From Candidatus Magasanikbacteria bacterium CG1_02_32_51 (GTDB lineage: Bacteria > Patescibacteriota > Patescibacteriia > Magasanikbacterales > UBA922), in assembly GCA_001871435.1 (NCBI GenBank), contig MNVC01000024.1, forward strand, positions 1 to 29,479: DNA of 29,479 bases, given 5' to 3'. Every line of letters starts with the position of its first letter. The first letter of the stretch is position 1. The notes below the pieces were generated by a model that saw nothing but the letters and a program-made list of their open reading frames with translations, made no database searches and was not told where the DNA came from. The position numbers were made by a program, and so were the translations under genes. Positions 6,811-14,863 of the stretch are shown here, piece by piece.

Positions 6811-6839
6811 GTCCGACTTCGTATTAAACTTCGTCGGAC
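6811..6839 (+). other. Hairpin in the groES leader
   Basis: GTCCGAC (6811-6817) pairs with GTCGGAC (6833-6839), directly after the operator. The loop also contains a direct repeat ACTTCGT. It would sit at the 5' end of the groES mRNA and may stabilise it. Confidence 0.5.
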
Positions 6840-6871
6840 AAGTAATTAATTTTTAATAATATATACATAAT

Positions 6872-7147
6872 ATGAATATCAAACCACTTGGTGACCGTAT
6901 TTTGGTCAAACCTCAAGCTGAGGAAGAAAAGACTGCTTCTGGAATTTTTTTGCCAGACACAGTTGATAAAGAAAAAAAAGCCGAAGGACAAATCATTGCT
7001 CTTGGTAATGGTGAAAAGCTGGCTAAATTGGGTTTGTCTGTTGGTATGAAAGTATTATTCAAAAAATGGGGTGGGGAAGAAATCAAGATAAATGATGAAG
7101 AATATAAAATTTTGGATCATGTGGATGTAATTGCTGTTGTTGAGTAG
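6872..7147 (+). CDS. groES: Co-chaperonin GroES
   Basis: A 91-residue GroES that caps the GroEL ring and drives substrate release. It starts MNIKPLGDRILVKPQAEEEKT, the family signature. It has the mobile loop (about 17-32, 'EEKTASGIFLPDTVDKEK') that contacts GroEL, and ends with YKILDHVDVIAVVE. The length is normal (about 95). It is the first gene after the CIRCE-controlled promoter, with groEL 207 bp downstream. The gap is longer than usual and contains a 14-bp inverted repeat but no clear terminator or promoter. Confidence 0.97.
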   Translation: MNIKPLGDRILVKPQAEEEKTASGIFLPDTVDKEKKAEGQIIALGNGEKLAKLGLSVGMKVLFKKWGGEEIKINDEEYKILDHVDVIAVVE

Positions 7148-7226
7148 AATTAGTTAGTTTAAAAAAGTTTTGTTTATTATCTCTATTTTATTTCTTCGTG
7201 TTAGAAAATAAAGTTGAGATAAAGAG

Positions 7227-7278
7227 ATAAATTGAGATAATTAGTCTTGCTTACTACCAAAAGTTTATCTCAATTTAT
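7227..7278 (+). repeat. 14-bp inverted repeat between groES and groEL
   Basis: ATAAATTGAGATAA (7227-7240) and TTATCTCAATTTAT (7265-7278) pair perfectly around 24 nt. There is no adjacent T-run, so it is not an obvious terminator. It could be an mRNA processing or stability hairpin that sets the groES:groEL ratio. Related 'TTATCTC' runs recur at 13566-13600, so a degraded repeat is also possible. Confidence 0.6.
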
Positions 7279-7354
7279 TAAAAATATTTTTTACAAATAA
7301 AACAAAGATTAAAAAATAAACATATAATTCAAAATTAAACTTACAAAAAAATGT

Positions 7355-8980
7355 ATGCCTAAACAAATAAAATTTGATAATGATGCTAGACAAGCTCTGG
7401 TTAATGGTGTAAATATTTTGGCCAATGTGGTCAAAGTTACTCTTGGTCCCAAAGGGCGCAATGTGGTTTTGGACAAAGGTTACGGTGCACCAGTGATTAC
7501 CAAAGATGGTGTGTCAGTTGCTCGCGAAATTGAACTAGAAGACAAATTTGAAAATATTGGAGTGGAACTTATCAAAGAAGTTGCCAACAAGACTAATGAT
7601 GTTGTTGGTGATGGTACTACTACTGCCACAGTGTTGGTGCAAGCTATTGTCAAAGAAGGGATGAAAAATGTAACAGCTGGTGCTAACCCAGTAGCTTTGA
7701 ATCGTGGTTTACACAAGGCTGTACAGGCTATTGTAGCTGAACTTCATAATAATATTTCCAAACAAGTAGAAGATGACGAAATTGCTAATGTAGCTTCAAT
7801 CTCAGCCAATGATCGTGAAATTGGTGAAAAAATTGCTGAGGCTATGAAAGCTGTGGGCAAAGATGGTGTAATTACTGTAGAAGATTCTCAATCTTTTGGT
7901 ATGGAAATTGAAACTGTCAAAGGTATGCGTTTTGATAAAGGTCTGGTATCTCAGTATATGGTTACCAATAATGAACGCATGGAAGCTGAATATAATGATG
8001 CTCTAATTCTTATCACTGACAAAAAGATTTCTTCAGTAGAGGATATTGTTCCAATTTTGGAAAAAGTAGCCGAGAGTGGTCGTAAAGAATTAGTGGTGAT
8101 TGCTGAAGATGTAGATGGACAAGCTCTAACAACTTTAGTATTAAACAAACTTCGTGGTACTTTTAGTGTTTTGGCTGTCAAAGCTCCTGGTTTTGGTGAT
8201 AGACGCAAAGATATGCTTGAAGATATTGCGATTTTAACTGGTGGCAAAGTTATAACAGAAGAACTTGGTATGAAACTTGCCAATACTACTCTAGAGGATT
8301 TAGGTCATGCTCGCAAAGTTGTAGCTACCAAAGATACTACAACAATAGTAGGGGGTGCAGGAGAAGTTAGTAATGTAGAAAATAGAGTAGCCCAAATACG
8401 AAAAATGATTGAGACTGCTGATGGTGAATTTGATAAAGAAAAATTACAAGAACGTTTGGCTAAGTTGGCTGGTGGTGTAGCTGTGATTCGTGTGGGAGCA
8501 GCGACTGAAACTGAAATGAAAGAAGTCAAACATCGTATTGAAGATGCTGTTGGTGCAACTAAGGCGGCTACTGAAGAAGGTGTGGTCCCTGGTGGTGGAG
8601 TGGCTCTAATTCGTGCTAGTCGTGCCCTTGATAATTTGAACTTACCAGATGAAGAGATGGTAGCTGTCAATATTTTACGTCGTGCTCTAGAAGAGCCACT
8701 TCGGGTGATTGCTAACAATGCTGGTTTTGAAGGTGCTGTTGTAGTAGAAGAGGTAAAAAGACATGAAGGAAATTTTGGTTTCAATGCTGCTACTGGAGAA
8801 TATGAAGATATGGTCGCTGCGGGTGTAATTGATCCTACCAAAGTTACTCGTAGTGCTCTTGAGAATGCTGTATCTGTTGCTGGAATGTTTTTGACGACAG
8901 AAGCTGTAGTAACAGATTTACCAAGTAAAGGTGAGTCAGGTACACCAGCTATGGGTGGTGGTATGGGTGGTATGATGTAA
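7355..8980 (+). CDS. groEL: Chaperonin GroEL (60 kDa)
   Basis: A 541-residue GroEL, the ATP-driven folding chamber. The start is ATG 7355 (MPKQIKFDNDARQALV); another ATG 4 bp upstream is out of frame. It has the nucleotide-binding segments TLGPKGRNVVLDK (about 28-40) and VVGDGTTTATVL (about 83-94) in the equatorial domain, with D85 of DGTTT as the ATPase metal ligand. The apical domain is about 190-370. The C-terminal tail GMGGGMGGMM is the usual flexible Gly-Met tail. There is a single copy here, in operon order with groES, and a terminator at 9045. Codon use is typical of the window. Confidence 0.98.
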   Translation: MPKQIKFDNDARQALVNGVNILANVVKVTLGPKGRNVVLDKGYGAPVITKDGVSVAREIELEDKFENIGVELIKEVANKTNDVVGDGTTTATVLVQAIVKEGMKNVTAGANPVALNRGLHKAVQAIVAELHNNISKQVEDDEIANVASISANDREIGEKIAEAMKAVGKDGVITVEDSQSFGMEIETVKGMRFDKGLVSQYMVTNNERMEAEYNDALILITDKKISSVEDIVPILEKVAESGRKELVVIAEDVDGQALTTLVLNKLRGTFSVLAVKAPGFGDRRKDMLEDIAILTGGKVITEELGMKLANTTLEDLGHARKVVATKDTTTIVGGAGEVSNVENRVAQIRKMIETADGEFDKEKLQERLAKLAGGVAVIRVGAATETEMKEVKHRIEDAVGATKAATEEGVVPGGGVALIRASRALDNLNLPDEEMVAVNILRRALEEPLRVIANNAGFEGAVVVEEVKRHEGNFGFNAATGEYEDMVAAGVIDPTKVTRSALENAVSVAGMFLTTEAVVTDLPSKGESGTPAMGGGMGGMM

Positions 8981-8995
8981 GACATTGATTCCACA

Positions 8996-9016
8996 CCTGC
9001 CTGCCTGCCGGCAGGG
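8996..9016. repeat. CCTGCC-type GC-rich repeat
   Basis: Three tandem CCTG/CTGC units lead into the perfect 12-bp palindrome CCTGCCGGCAGG (9004-9015). A related sequence with CCTGCAGG lies at 26614-26634. It sits between the groEL stop and its terminator. Confidence 0.65.
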
Positions 9017-9044
9017 ATTTTGATAGATTACACTGAAAAAATTT

Positions 9045-9079
9045 AACAATCTTTCTTGAAAAAGAGAGGTTGTTTTTTT
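9045..9079 (+). terminator. Intrinsic terminator of groEL
   Basis: AACAATCTTTCTT (9045-9057) pairs with AAGAGAGGTTGTT (9062-9074), including two G-U pairs, around a GAAA loop, and runs into TTTTTTT. Confidence 0.88.
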
Positions 9080-9117
9080 GTAAATTTAATTATTATTATG
9101 TTTTTCAGTTCAATAAT

Positions 9118-9243
9118 CGTCATACCGAACTTGTTTCGGTATCTTTTGTACCGTAATGCCGTCCCGATTTTATTGGGATCAGAATCTTTTTTAAACAAAG
9201 ACGTTTTTATATAGAAAGATCCTGAACTAAATTCAGGATGACG
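9118..9243. repeat. 126-bp intergenic repeat unit with three internal hairpins
   Basis: CGTCAT (9118-9123) and ATGACG (9238-9243) bound the unit. Inside are ATACCGAA/TTCGGTAT, TCCCGAT/TTGGGA and TCCTGAA/TTCAGGA hairpins. The segment GTCCCGATTTTATTGGGATC (9161-9180) is nearly identical to one at 26589-26608. It looks like the widespread 'GTCATCC..GGATGAC' type of intergenic repeat. It has no coding capacity and lies between groEL and prfB. Confidence 0.78.
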
Positions 9244-9329
9244 AGACTAAAAATTTTTTTTATTATAAATAGTATAACTTGTTTTTTATCTCCAATTCAG
9301 GCATAATAAGATAGAAATTAAGAAAAAAT

Positions 9330-10430
9330 ATGGAAATGCATGAATTGGTGAAATCTTTGGAAAATTTACAGATCAAACTTACAGATATGCAAGTTATTTT
9401 GGATATTTTAGGAAAACAACAAAAAGTGATAGAATTATCCAAATTGGTTAATGCTCCAGATTTTTGGAAAGATCAAGAGAATGCCACCAAAAAAAGTAAA
9501 GAAATGAGTGATTTACAGTCTGAAATTGATATCTGGAATAAATATGACAAAGAGGCAAAAGATTTGTTGGAAATTGCCAAAATGGATGAAGCAGACAAAG
9601 ATGTCAACATGCGAGAAGATATAGAAAAACAATATATTATTTTGGAAAAAAATGTATTAAAATTGGAGTTTAATACTCTGTTTGATGGTAAACATGATAG
9701 AGAAAATGCTATTGTAGCTATCCATTCTGGTAGTGGTGGTACAGAAGCTCAAGATTGGGCAGAAATGCTTTTGAGGATGTATCTTCGTTATGTTGACAAA
9801 AAAGGTTGGAAAACAACCATTTTAGACGAATCAAAAGGTCAAGAAGCTGGTCTCAAGTCAGTTATTTTTCGTGTGGAGGGTACATTTGCTTATGGACACT
9901 TGAAATCTGAGCATGGTACTCATCGTCTGGTACGTATTTCTCCTTTTGATGCTGAGAAAATGCGTCATACTTCTTTTGCTTTGGTAGAAGTAATTCCAGA
10001 ATTAGAAGAGTCTGAGGATGTCAAAATAGATGAAAAAGATTTGCGTATTGATACTTTTATGGCTGGTGGAAATGGTGGACAAAGTGTCAATACTACATAT
10101 AGTGCTGTACGTCTTGTACACATTCCCACAGGTCTTATAGTTAGTTGTCAAAATGAAAAATCTCAATTACAAAACAAAAAATTGGCTATGAAAGTCTTGC
10201 TTTCCAGATTGCAAAAATTGCAAGAAGAAAAAGAAGAAGAAGAAAGATTAAAATTGCGTGGTGAATACAAAAGTCCAGAGTGGGGAAGTCAAATCAGAAG
10301 TTATGTCTTGCATCCTTATCATATGGTCAAGGATTTGCGTACACTCTATGAGACGACGAATGATGTTGGTGTTTTGAATGGGGACTTGGATGAGTTTGTG
10401 GAAAGCTATTTGAGGTTTTTGAAAGTTTAA
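9330..10430 (+). CDS. prfB: Peptide chain release factor 2 (RF2)
   Basis: A 366-residue class I release factor that recognises UGA/UAA and triggers peptide release. The tripeptide SPF (residues 204-206) marks RF2 rather than RF1 (PxT). The catalytic GGQ is at 249-251, in 'AGGNGGQSVNTT'. Coiled-coil domain 1 is about 1-110. The reading frame is open throughout, so the programmed +1 frameshift found near codon 26 in many bacteria is absent. Its presence agrees with UGA acting as a stop here (yraN and the methyltransferase end in TGA). Confidence 0.96.
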   Translation: MEMHELVKSLENLQIKLTDMQVILDILGKQQKVIELSKLVNAPDFWKDQENATKKSKEMSDLQSEIDIWNKYDKEAKDLLEIAKMDEADKDVNMREDIEKQYIILEKNVLKLEFNTLFDGKHDRENAIVAIHSGSGGTEAQDWAEMLLRMYLRYVDKKGWKTTILDESKGQEAGLKSVIFRVEGTFAYGHLKSEHGTHRLVRISPFDAEKMRHTSFALVEVIPELEESEDVKIDEKDLRIDTFMAGGNGGQSVNTTYSAVRLVHIPTGLIVSCQNEKSQLQNKKLAMKVLLSRLQKLQEEKEEEERLKLRGEYKSPEWGSQIRSYVLHPYHMVKDLRTLYETTNDVGVLNGDLDEFVESYLRFLKV

Positions 10431-10440
10431 TTGTTTAAAT

Positions 10441-10512
10441 ATTGTTCCATTGTTTCATTGACCCATTGTCATATTGTTAAAATTCTTGATAAGAAAACTA
10501 CAATGGAACAAT
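10441..10512. repeat. 12-bp inverted repeat between prfB and the PAP2 gene
   Basis: ATTGTTCCATTG (10441-10452) and CAATGGAACAAT (10501-10512) are perfect inverted repeats. The arms continue into degenerate 'CATTG' and 'ACAAT' repeats on both sides, so the hairpin can slide into several registers. No T-run follows, so it does not look like a terminator. Confidence 0.7.
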
Positions 10513-10568
10513 GAGACAATAGAACAATAATATTTTTTAAAATAAATTAAATATTCAATTAATAAAAT

Positions 10569-11141
10569 ATGTCACTAAGTCAAAAACTATTCTTCAAATT
10601 AAATGCTCAGTTAGGCAAACGAGTTTGGTTTGACAGATTGATGTATTTGTCAGCTAATCTGCTTATTTATATTTTGGCATTTTTTGTGGTAAGTTGGGGA
10701 GTATTTGTATTGGGTGAAATAAATCCAGACAAGTTTGAAATGATGATAAAAATGTTATTGACCACTTTTGTTTTTTCTTTTACAATTAGTTATGGAATAG
10801 CTTTGCTTTGGAAACATCCTCGTCCAATTGTAGAATTTCCAAAAACAAAAATGTTGCTTTATCCTATAGAAGTTTGGAAATCTTTTCCTTCAGATCATAC
10901 TAGTATGTCCTTTCTTTTGGCTGGTATAGTAGTCATAATGGGTGGAGGATTGAATTTTTCTATTTTTGTAATTTTGTTGGCTACAATTATTGCTTTTTCT
11001 AGAGTTTATGTCGGAGTGCATTATCCTCGTGATATTGTTGGTGGATTTTTGTTGGCTCTAATTTTACTTTTTAGTGCAAATTGGTTACTTACAAATATTA
11101 CACAACCGTTGTATACATTGTTGACACACCTTATCTCGTAA
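10569..11141 (+). CDS. PAP2-family phosphatase, likely undecaprenyl-diphosphatase-like
   Basis: A 190-residue membrane protein with the three phosphatase motifs: KHPRP (82-86), PSDH (107-110, D replacing the usual G) and SRVYVGVHYPRD (144-155), with the catalytic H110, R145, H151 and D155. Five or six membrane segments surround them. The family includes BcrC, which recycles the lipid carrier undecaprenyl pyrophosphate at the outer face of the membrane, as well as other lipid phosphatases. The neighbouring guanylyltransferase and MltG make a cell-wall or glycan role likely. Confidence 0.85.
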   Translation: MSLSQKLFFKLNAQLGKRVWFDRLMYLSANLLIYILAFFVVSWGVFVLGEINPDKFEMMIKMLLTTFVFSFTISYGIALLWKHPRPIVEFPKTKMLLYPIEVWKSFPSDHTSMSFLLAGIVVIMGGGLNFSIFVILLATIIAFSRVYVGVHYPRDIVGGFLLALILLFSANWLLTNITQPLYTLLTHLIS

Positions 11142-11217
11142 CAATTTGTTATGTATTGCGTAGTATGTTGATTACTTTATAACTTTACAAACTTTATAAC
11201 TTTATAAACTAGTGTAT

Positions 11218-12270
11218 ATGAAAATCCTAATTTTTGCTGGTGGGACAGGTACTAGACTTTGGCCAATTAGTCGTAAGTCTAGTCCAAAACAATTTGAAAT
11301 TTTGAAAGGTGACAAATCTACTATCCAAATGGCTTTGGAAAGAGTATCAAGTTTTGGTGTAGAAAATGTTTTTGTCTCTACCAACGACAAATATGTTGAA
11401 TTGGTCCATATGCATCTGCCATTACTTGATAAAAGTCATATTCTTGGTGAACCGGCTAGACGTGATTTGACAGCAGCAGTCGGACTTGCTTTGATGCGTC
11501 TCAAAAAACAAGGAATAACAGGCACAATTGCTATGCTTTGGGCTGATCACTTTATGAAGAAACCTGAAAATTTTGTGGAAGCCTTGAAAATTGCTGAAAA
11601 ATTGATAGCCGAAGATCCAAATAGATTTGTTTTTTTAGGTGAACAAGCTCGTTTTGCCAATGAAAATTTGGGATGGATACATTTGGGAGAAAATATTGAA
11701 GGTGATTTGTTTGAATTTAATGAATGGAAATACCGACCAGAAATTCTGGAGTGTCAAGAAATGTTTGAGAGTCAAGAATGGATGTGGAATCCTGGCTATT
11801 TTATTTTTGATCTTGATTTTGTTTTGGAACTTTACAAAAAACACCAATCAGAAATGTTTTTTCTTTTAGAAGATATGGTAAATGGCAAAAAATCTTTGGA
11901 AACAGAATACCCAAAATTGGAAGCTATATCTTTTGACAATGCTATAGTTGAAAAGATAGACAAAGATCAAGCTGTTGTTCTAAAAGTGGATTTAGGTTGG
12001 ACTGATCCAGGTACTTTGTATGCCCTCAAAGAAGCTTTAGTAGATGGTCAAGATAAAAATTTTGAAAAAGGTAATGTTGTAGATTTGGATTCAGAAGATT
12101 GTCTTATTTTGAATGAAGAAAACGGTCGTTTGGTCGCCACTATTGGACTCAAAGGTATGATGGTAGTGAATACCAACAATACAACTTTGGTCTGTCACAA
12201 AGATAATGTACCAAGAATAAAAGAATTGTTAAAAAAGATTGAAGAAGAGGGACTGGAATCTTATTTATAA
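11218..12270 (+). CDS. manC: Mannose-1-phosphate guanylyltransferase
   Basis: A 350-residue nucleotidyltransferase that makes GDP-mannose from mannose-1-phosphate and GTP in the cytoplasm. The N-terminus MKILIFAGGTGTRLWPISRK contains the nucleotide-binding GGxGTRLWP motif with its catalytic Arg, followed by SPKQF, typical of ManC. 'WADHFMKKPENF' and the later 'WNPGYFIFDLDF' and 'VDLGWTDPGT' match the sugar-binding part. I chose ATG 11218; a GTG two codons earlier is possible. There is no C-terminal phosphomannose-isomerase domain, so it is the short monofunctional form. It follows the PAP2 gene by 76 bp of AT-rich direct repeats. Confidence 0.93.
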   Translation: MKILIFAGGTGTRLWPISRKSSPKQFEILKGDKSTIQMALERVSSFGVENVFVSTNDKYVELVHMHLPLLDKSHILGEPARRDLTAAVGLALMRLKKQGITGTIAMLWADHFMKKPENFVEALKIAEKLIAEDPNRFVFLGEQARFANENLGWIHLGENIEGDLFEFNEWKYRPEILECQEMFESQEWMWNPGYFIFDLDFVLELYKKHQSEMFFLLEDMVNGKKSLETEYPKLEAISFDNAIVEKIDKDQAVVLKVDLGWTDPGTLYALKEALVDGQDKNFEKGNVVDLDSEDCLILNEENGRLVATIGLKGMMVVNTNNTTLVCHKDNVPRIKELLKKIEEEGLESYL

Positions 12271-12356
12271 AATATTTTAAAAAAATACAATAAACAAATT
12301 CCAAACAATACACAAAATACAATAAACAAAATTGTAATTTGTATATTAAAATTTGT

Positions 12357-12392
12357 TCCACCCACAGCCCAAGGCGTGCACGGCAAGGCGGA
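12357..12392. repeat. 36-bp GC-rich repeat, copy 1
   Basis: The ends TCCACC and GGCGGA are related to the half-sites of the 30-bp palindrome, but the middle differs (ACAGCCCAAGGCGTGCACGG). By alignment, 30 of 36 positions match the copy at 23659-23694. It lies in the spacer before mltG. Confidence 0.7.
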
Positions 12393-12436
12393 CAGGTTGG
12401 GATTTGTAATTTGAAAATTGTTTATTCTTATCATTT

Positions 12437-13468
12437 ATGAAGAAACTAATATTTCTAATTATAATAATCTGTGTTTCAATTGGAGTTTGGTTTTTGTATT
12501 CTGAAATTTTCACTGAACAAGCTCAATATTCTGACAAAGTAACTTTTGAAATTATCAGGGGGGAGTCTGTTTCGCAAGTAGCTGATAAATTAGCAAAAGA
12601 ACATATTATTCGTAATGCTTGGCTTTTCAAAAAATATTTATCTTTCAAAAAATTGGACAAAGAAATTCGTGAAGGACAATTTGAAGTTTCTTCTCCAATT
12701 ACTTTGGCTAGAGTTGTAAATAGTCTGGCAAATCCCACCCAAGCAGAAACAACTATTACAATTTTGCCAGGTTGGGATTTGCGTGATATTGCTGATTATT
12801 TTGAAAAAAATGGTGTGGTTAGTAGCACAGATTTTTTGTTAGTTGTTGGACAATCAGCTTATAATTACAAGATTGCACAAGAAATAGCTCCAGTGATAGA
12901 GGGTGATTGGAAGATAACAATTGACAAACCAAACTTCGTAAGTTATGATGGCTTTCTAGCGCCAGATACTTATAGAATTTTTAAAAATTCTAGTATAGAA
13001 AATATTGTAAAAAAATTAATTACCCAAAGAAATAATCAATTTACTGATCAAATGTATGCTGACATTGATAAATCTGGACATAGTGTTTTTGAAATTTTGA
13101 CTATGGCGAGTATTTTAGAAAGAGAAGTGCGTGATAGTAAAGATAGAAAATTAGTTTCAGATTTGTTCTGGAGACGTTATGACCAAAATTGGGCTTTGCA
13201 AGCTGACTCAACAGTTCATTATGCTATTGGTAAAAAGGGTAATATTTTTACAACAGTTGAAGATAGGGATTCACTTTCACCTTGGAATACTTACCGCTAT
13301 CCAGGTTTGCCGATTGGACCTATTTCTACACCAAGTTTAGATTCTATCATGGCTGCTATTTACCCTGAGCATAATGATTATTGGTATTTTTTGACAGATA
13401 ATGAAGGTGTAGTAAGATATGCTAAGACTTTGGATGAACATAATACTAATCGTAGTAAATATTTATAG
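12437..13468 (+). CDS. mltG: Endolytic murein transglycosylase MltG (YceG family)
   Basis: A 343-residue protein anchored by one N-terminal membrane segment (about 4-21), with the rest outside. MltG cuts nascent glycan strands near the membrane and so sets their length. A LysM-like region (about 30-110, 'SVSQVADKLAKEHIIRNAWLF') is followed by the catalytic domain. It has MASILEREV with E228 and E230, 'WALQADSTVHYAIG', 'SPWNTYRYPGLPIGPISTPS' and 'HNDYWYFLTDNEG...TLDEHN', all family hallmarks. The length is normal. A rhamnosyl or Yqg-type neighbour is absent. Confidence 0.95.
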   Translation: MKKLIFLIIIICVSIGVWFLYSEIFTEQAQYSDKVTFEIIRGESVSQVADKLAKEHIIRNAWLFKKYLSFKKLDKEIREGQFEVSSPITLARVVNSLANPTQAETTITILPGWDLRDIADYFEKNGVVSSTDFLLVVGQSAYNYKIAQEIAPVIEGDWKITIDKPNFVSYDGFLAPDTYRIFKNSSIENIVKKLITQRNNQFTDQMYADIDKSGHSVFEILTMASILEREVRDSKDRKLVSDLFWRRYDQNWALQADSTVHYAIGKKGNIFTTVEDRDSLSPWNTYRYPGLPIGPISTPSLDSIMAAIYPEHNDYWYFLTDNEGVVRYAKTLDEHNTNRSKYL

Positions 13469-13530
13469 TTTTGTGTAATTAGAATGTCTATTTATATACA
13501 ATAGAAGCAAAATAAGCAAATTAAGCAGAA

Positions 13531-13545
13531 TCCTCCCAAGGCGGA
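13531..13545. repeat. Half-copy of the palindromic element
   Basis: TCCTCCCAAGGCGGA differs from the half-site of the 30-bp palindrome at one base. The exact reverse complement occurs at 17450-17464. It lies between mltG and the malic enzyme gene. Confidence 0.7.
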
Positions 13546-13652
13546 TAAAGTAGGCAGAATAAGTTTTTTATCTCCATTTTATCTCTATTTATCTCAACTT
13601 ATTTTGTATTTAAAAATAATAATCTAATAAAATTATAAATTAATAATTAAAT

Positions 13653-14786
13653 ATGTCCAACGCTTTAGATTATCACAAAAAACTTAAAGGAAAAATAGAA
13701 GTAATTTCTCGTGCCAAAATTGAGAGTAGAGAAGATTTGAGTTTGGCTTACACTCCTGGTGTAGCTGAACCATGTCTAGAAATTTTCAAAGACAAAGAAA
13801 AATTATATGAATACACTCGCAAACAAAATATGGTTGCAGTCATCACTGATGGTAGTGCTGTACTTGGTTTGGGAAATATTGGACCAGAAGCTAGTCTGCC
13901 AGTGATGGAAGGAAAATGTATTTTATTCAAAGAATTTGCTGATGTAGATGCTTTTCCATTGGCTATCAAAACTCAAGATGTTGTTGAATTTGTACATACA
14001 GTAGAATTACTTACGCCGATGTTTGGTGGAATAAATTTGGAAGATATCTCTGCTCCTCGTTGTTTTGAAATAGAAAAGCAACTTAGTGAAAAGTTGGATA
14101 TTCCAGTTTTTCATGATGACCAACATGGTACAGCTATCGTCGTTTTAGCTGGACTTTTTAATGCTCTAAAAGTTGTCAACAAAAAAATAGAAGAAGTAAA
14201 AATAGTCATTAGTGGTGTAGGTGCAGCTGGAGTAGCTATTACCAATTTACTTTTGAAAGCTGGTGTAACAAATATTTTGTTGATAGATTCTCAAGGTCTA
14301 GTTTGTCGTCAACGTACAGATTTGAATCCTATCAAACAAGAACTTTTGAATAGAACCAACAAAAATAATTTGTGTGGTAGTTTAGCTGATGCTCTTTTTG
14401 GTGCGGATGTATTTGTTGGTGTTAGCAAGCCAGGAGTACTTACCAAAGACATGATTAAAACTATGAATACTGATGCCATTATTTTTGCTATGGCCAATCC
14501 AACGCCAGAAATTTTTCCAGATGAGGCTAAAGAAGCTGGGGCTGCTGTTGTGGCTACTGGTCGCAGTGACTTTCCAAATCAGGTCAATAATGTTTTGGTT
14601 TTTCCTGGAATTTTTCGTGGTTTATTAGACGCTAGAATTAGCAAAGTTACAATGGAAATGAAATTGGCTGTAGCCAAAGCTCTAGCTGATTATGTAAAAA
14701 ATCCTAATAAAGAAAATATTATTCCGCCAGTGTTGGATAAAAATATTGCTAGTGTAGTGGCTGAGGCAGTGAAGAAATATAAGTAA
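13653..14786 (+). CDS. Malic enzyme (NAD(P)-dependent, oxaloacetate-decarboxylating)
   Basis: A 377-residue enzyme that converts malate to pyruvate and CO2, making NAD(P)H. It has 'SLAYTPGVAEPC' with the catalytic Tyr near residue 31, 'ITDGSAVLGLGNIGPEASLP' (about 68-87), 'MEGKCILFKEFADVDAFPL' with the general-base Lys and the metal-binding acids (D..D), 'FHDDQHGTAIV', and the dinucleotide-binding GVGAAGVAI (about 188-196). It is the short bacterial form without the phosphotransacetylase domain of MaeB. In a genome with reduced central metabolism it would be a source of pyruvate and reducing power. Cofactor preference cannot be read with confidence. Confidence 0.95.
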   Translation: MSNALDYHKKLKGKIEVISRAKIESREDLSLAYTPGVAEPCLEIFKDKEKLYEYTRKQNMVAVITDGSAVLGLGNIGPEASLPVMEGKCILFKEFADVDAFPLAIKTQDVVEFVHTVELLTPMFGGINLEDISAPRCFEIEKQLSEKLDIPVFHDDQHGTAIVVLAGLFNALKVVNKKIEEVKIVISGVGAAGVAITNLLLKAGVTNILLIDSQGLVCRQRTDLNPIKQELLNRTNKNNLCGSLADALFGADVFVGVSKPGVLTKDMIKTMNTDAIIFAMANPTPEIFPDEAKEAGAAVVATGRSDFPNQVNNVLVFPGIFRGLLDARISKVTMEMKLAVAKALADYVKNPNKENIIPPVLDKNIASVVAEAVKKYK

Positions 14787-14863
14787 AAGGTAAACTACAA
14801 ATTTTACTTCGTTCAATTTGTCATTCCTTTATTTCTAAATTGTAGAATTTATATTGTAAATTT

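Noticed and set aside
8305..8994. Long open frame on the reverse strand of groEL
   Set aside because: It is antisense to a clearly coding, highly conserved gene, and its composition (Ser/Ala/Pro/Thr-rich) is what GroEL codons give when read backward.
10441..10512. Inverted repeat after prfB as a terminator
   Set aside because: The arms are AT-rich and far apart (48 nt), and no T-run follows the right arm.
11635..11869. Alternative-frame ORFs on both strands within the guanylyltransferase gene
   Set aside because: They overlap a clearly coding gene and have Lys/Asn/Ile-rich or Phe/Ile-rich composition typical of shadow frames in AT-rich DNA.
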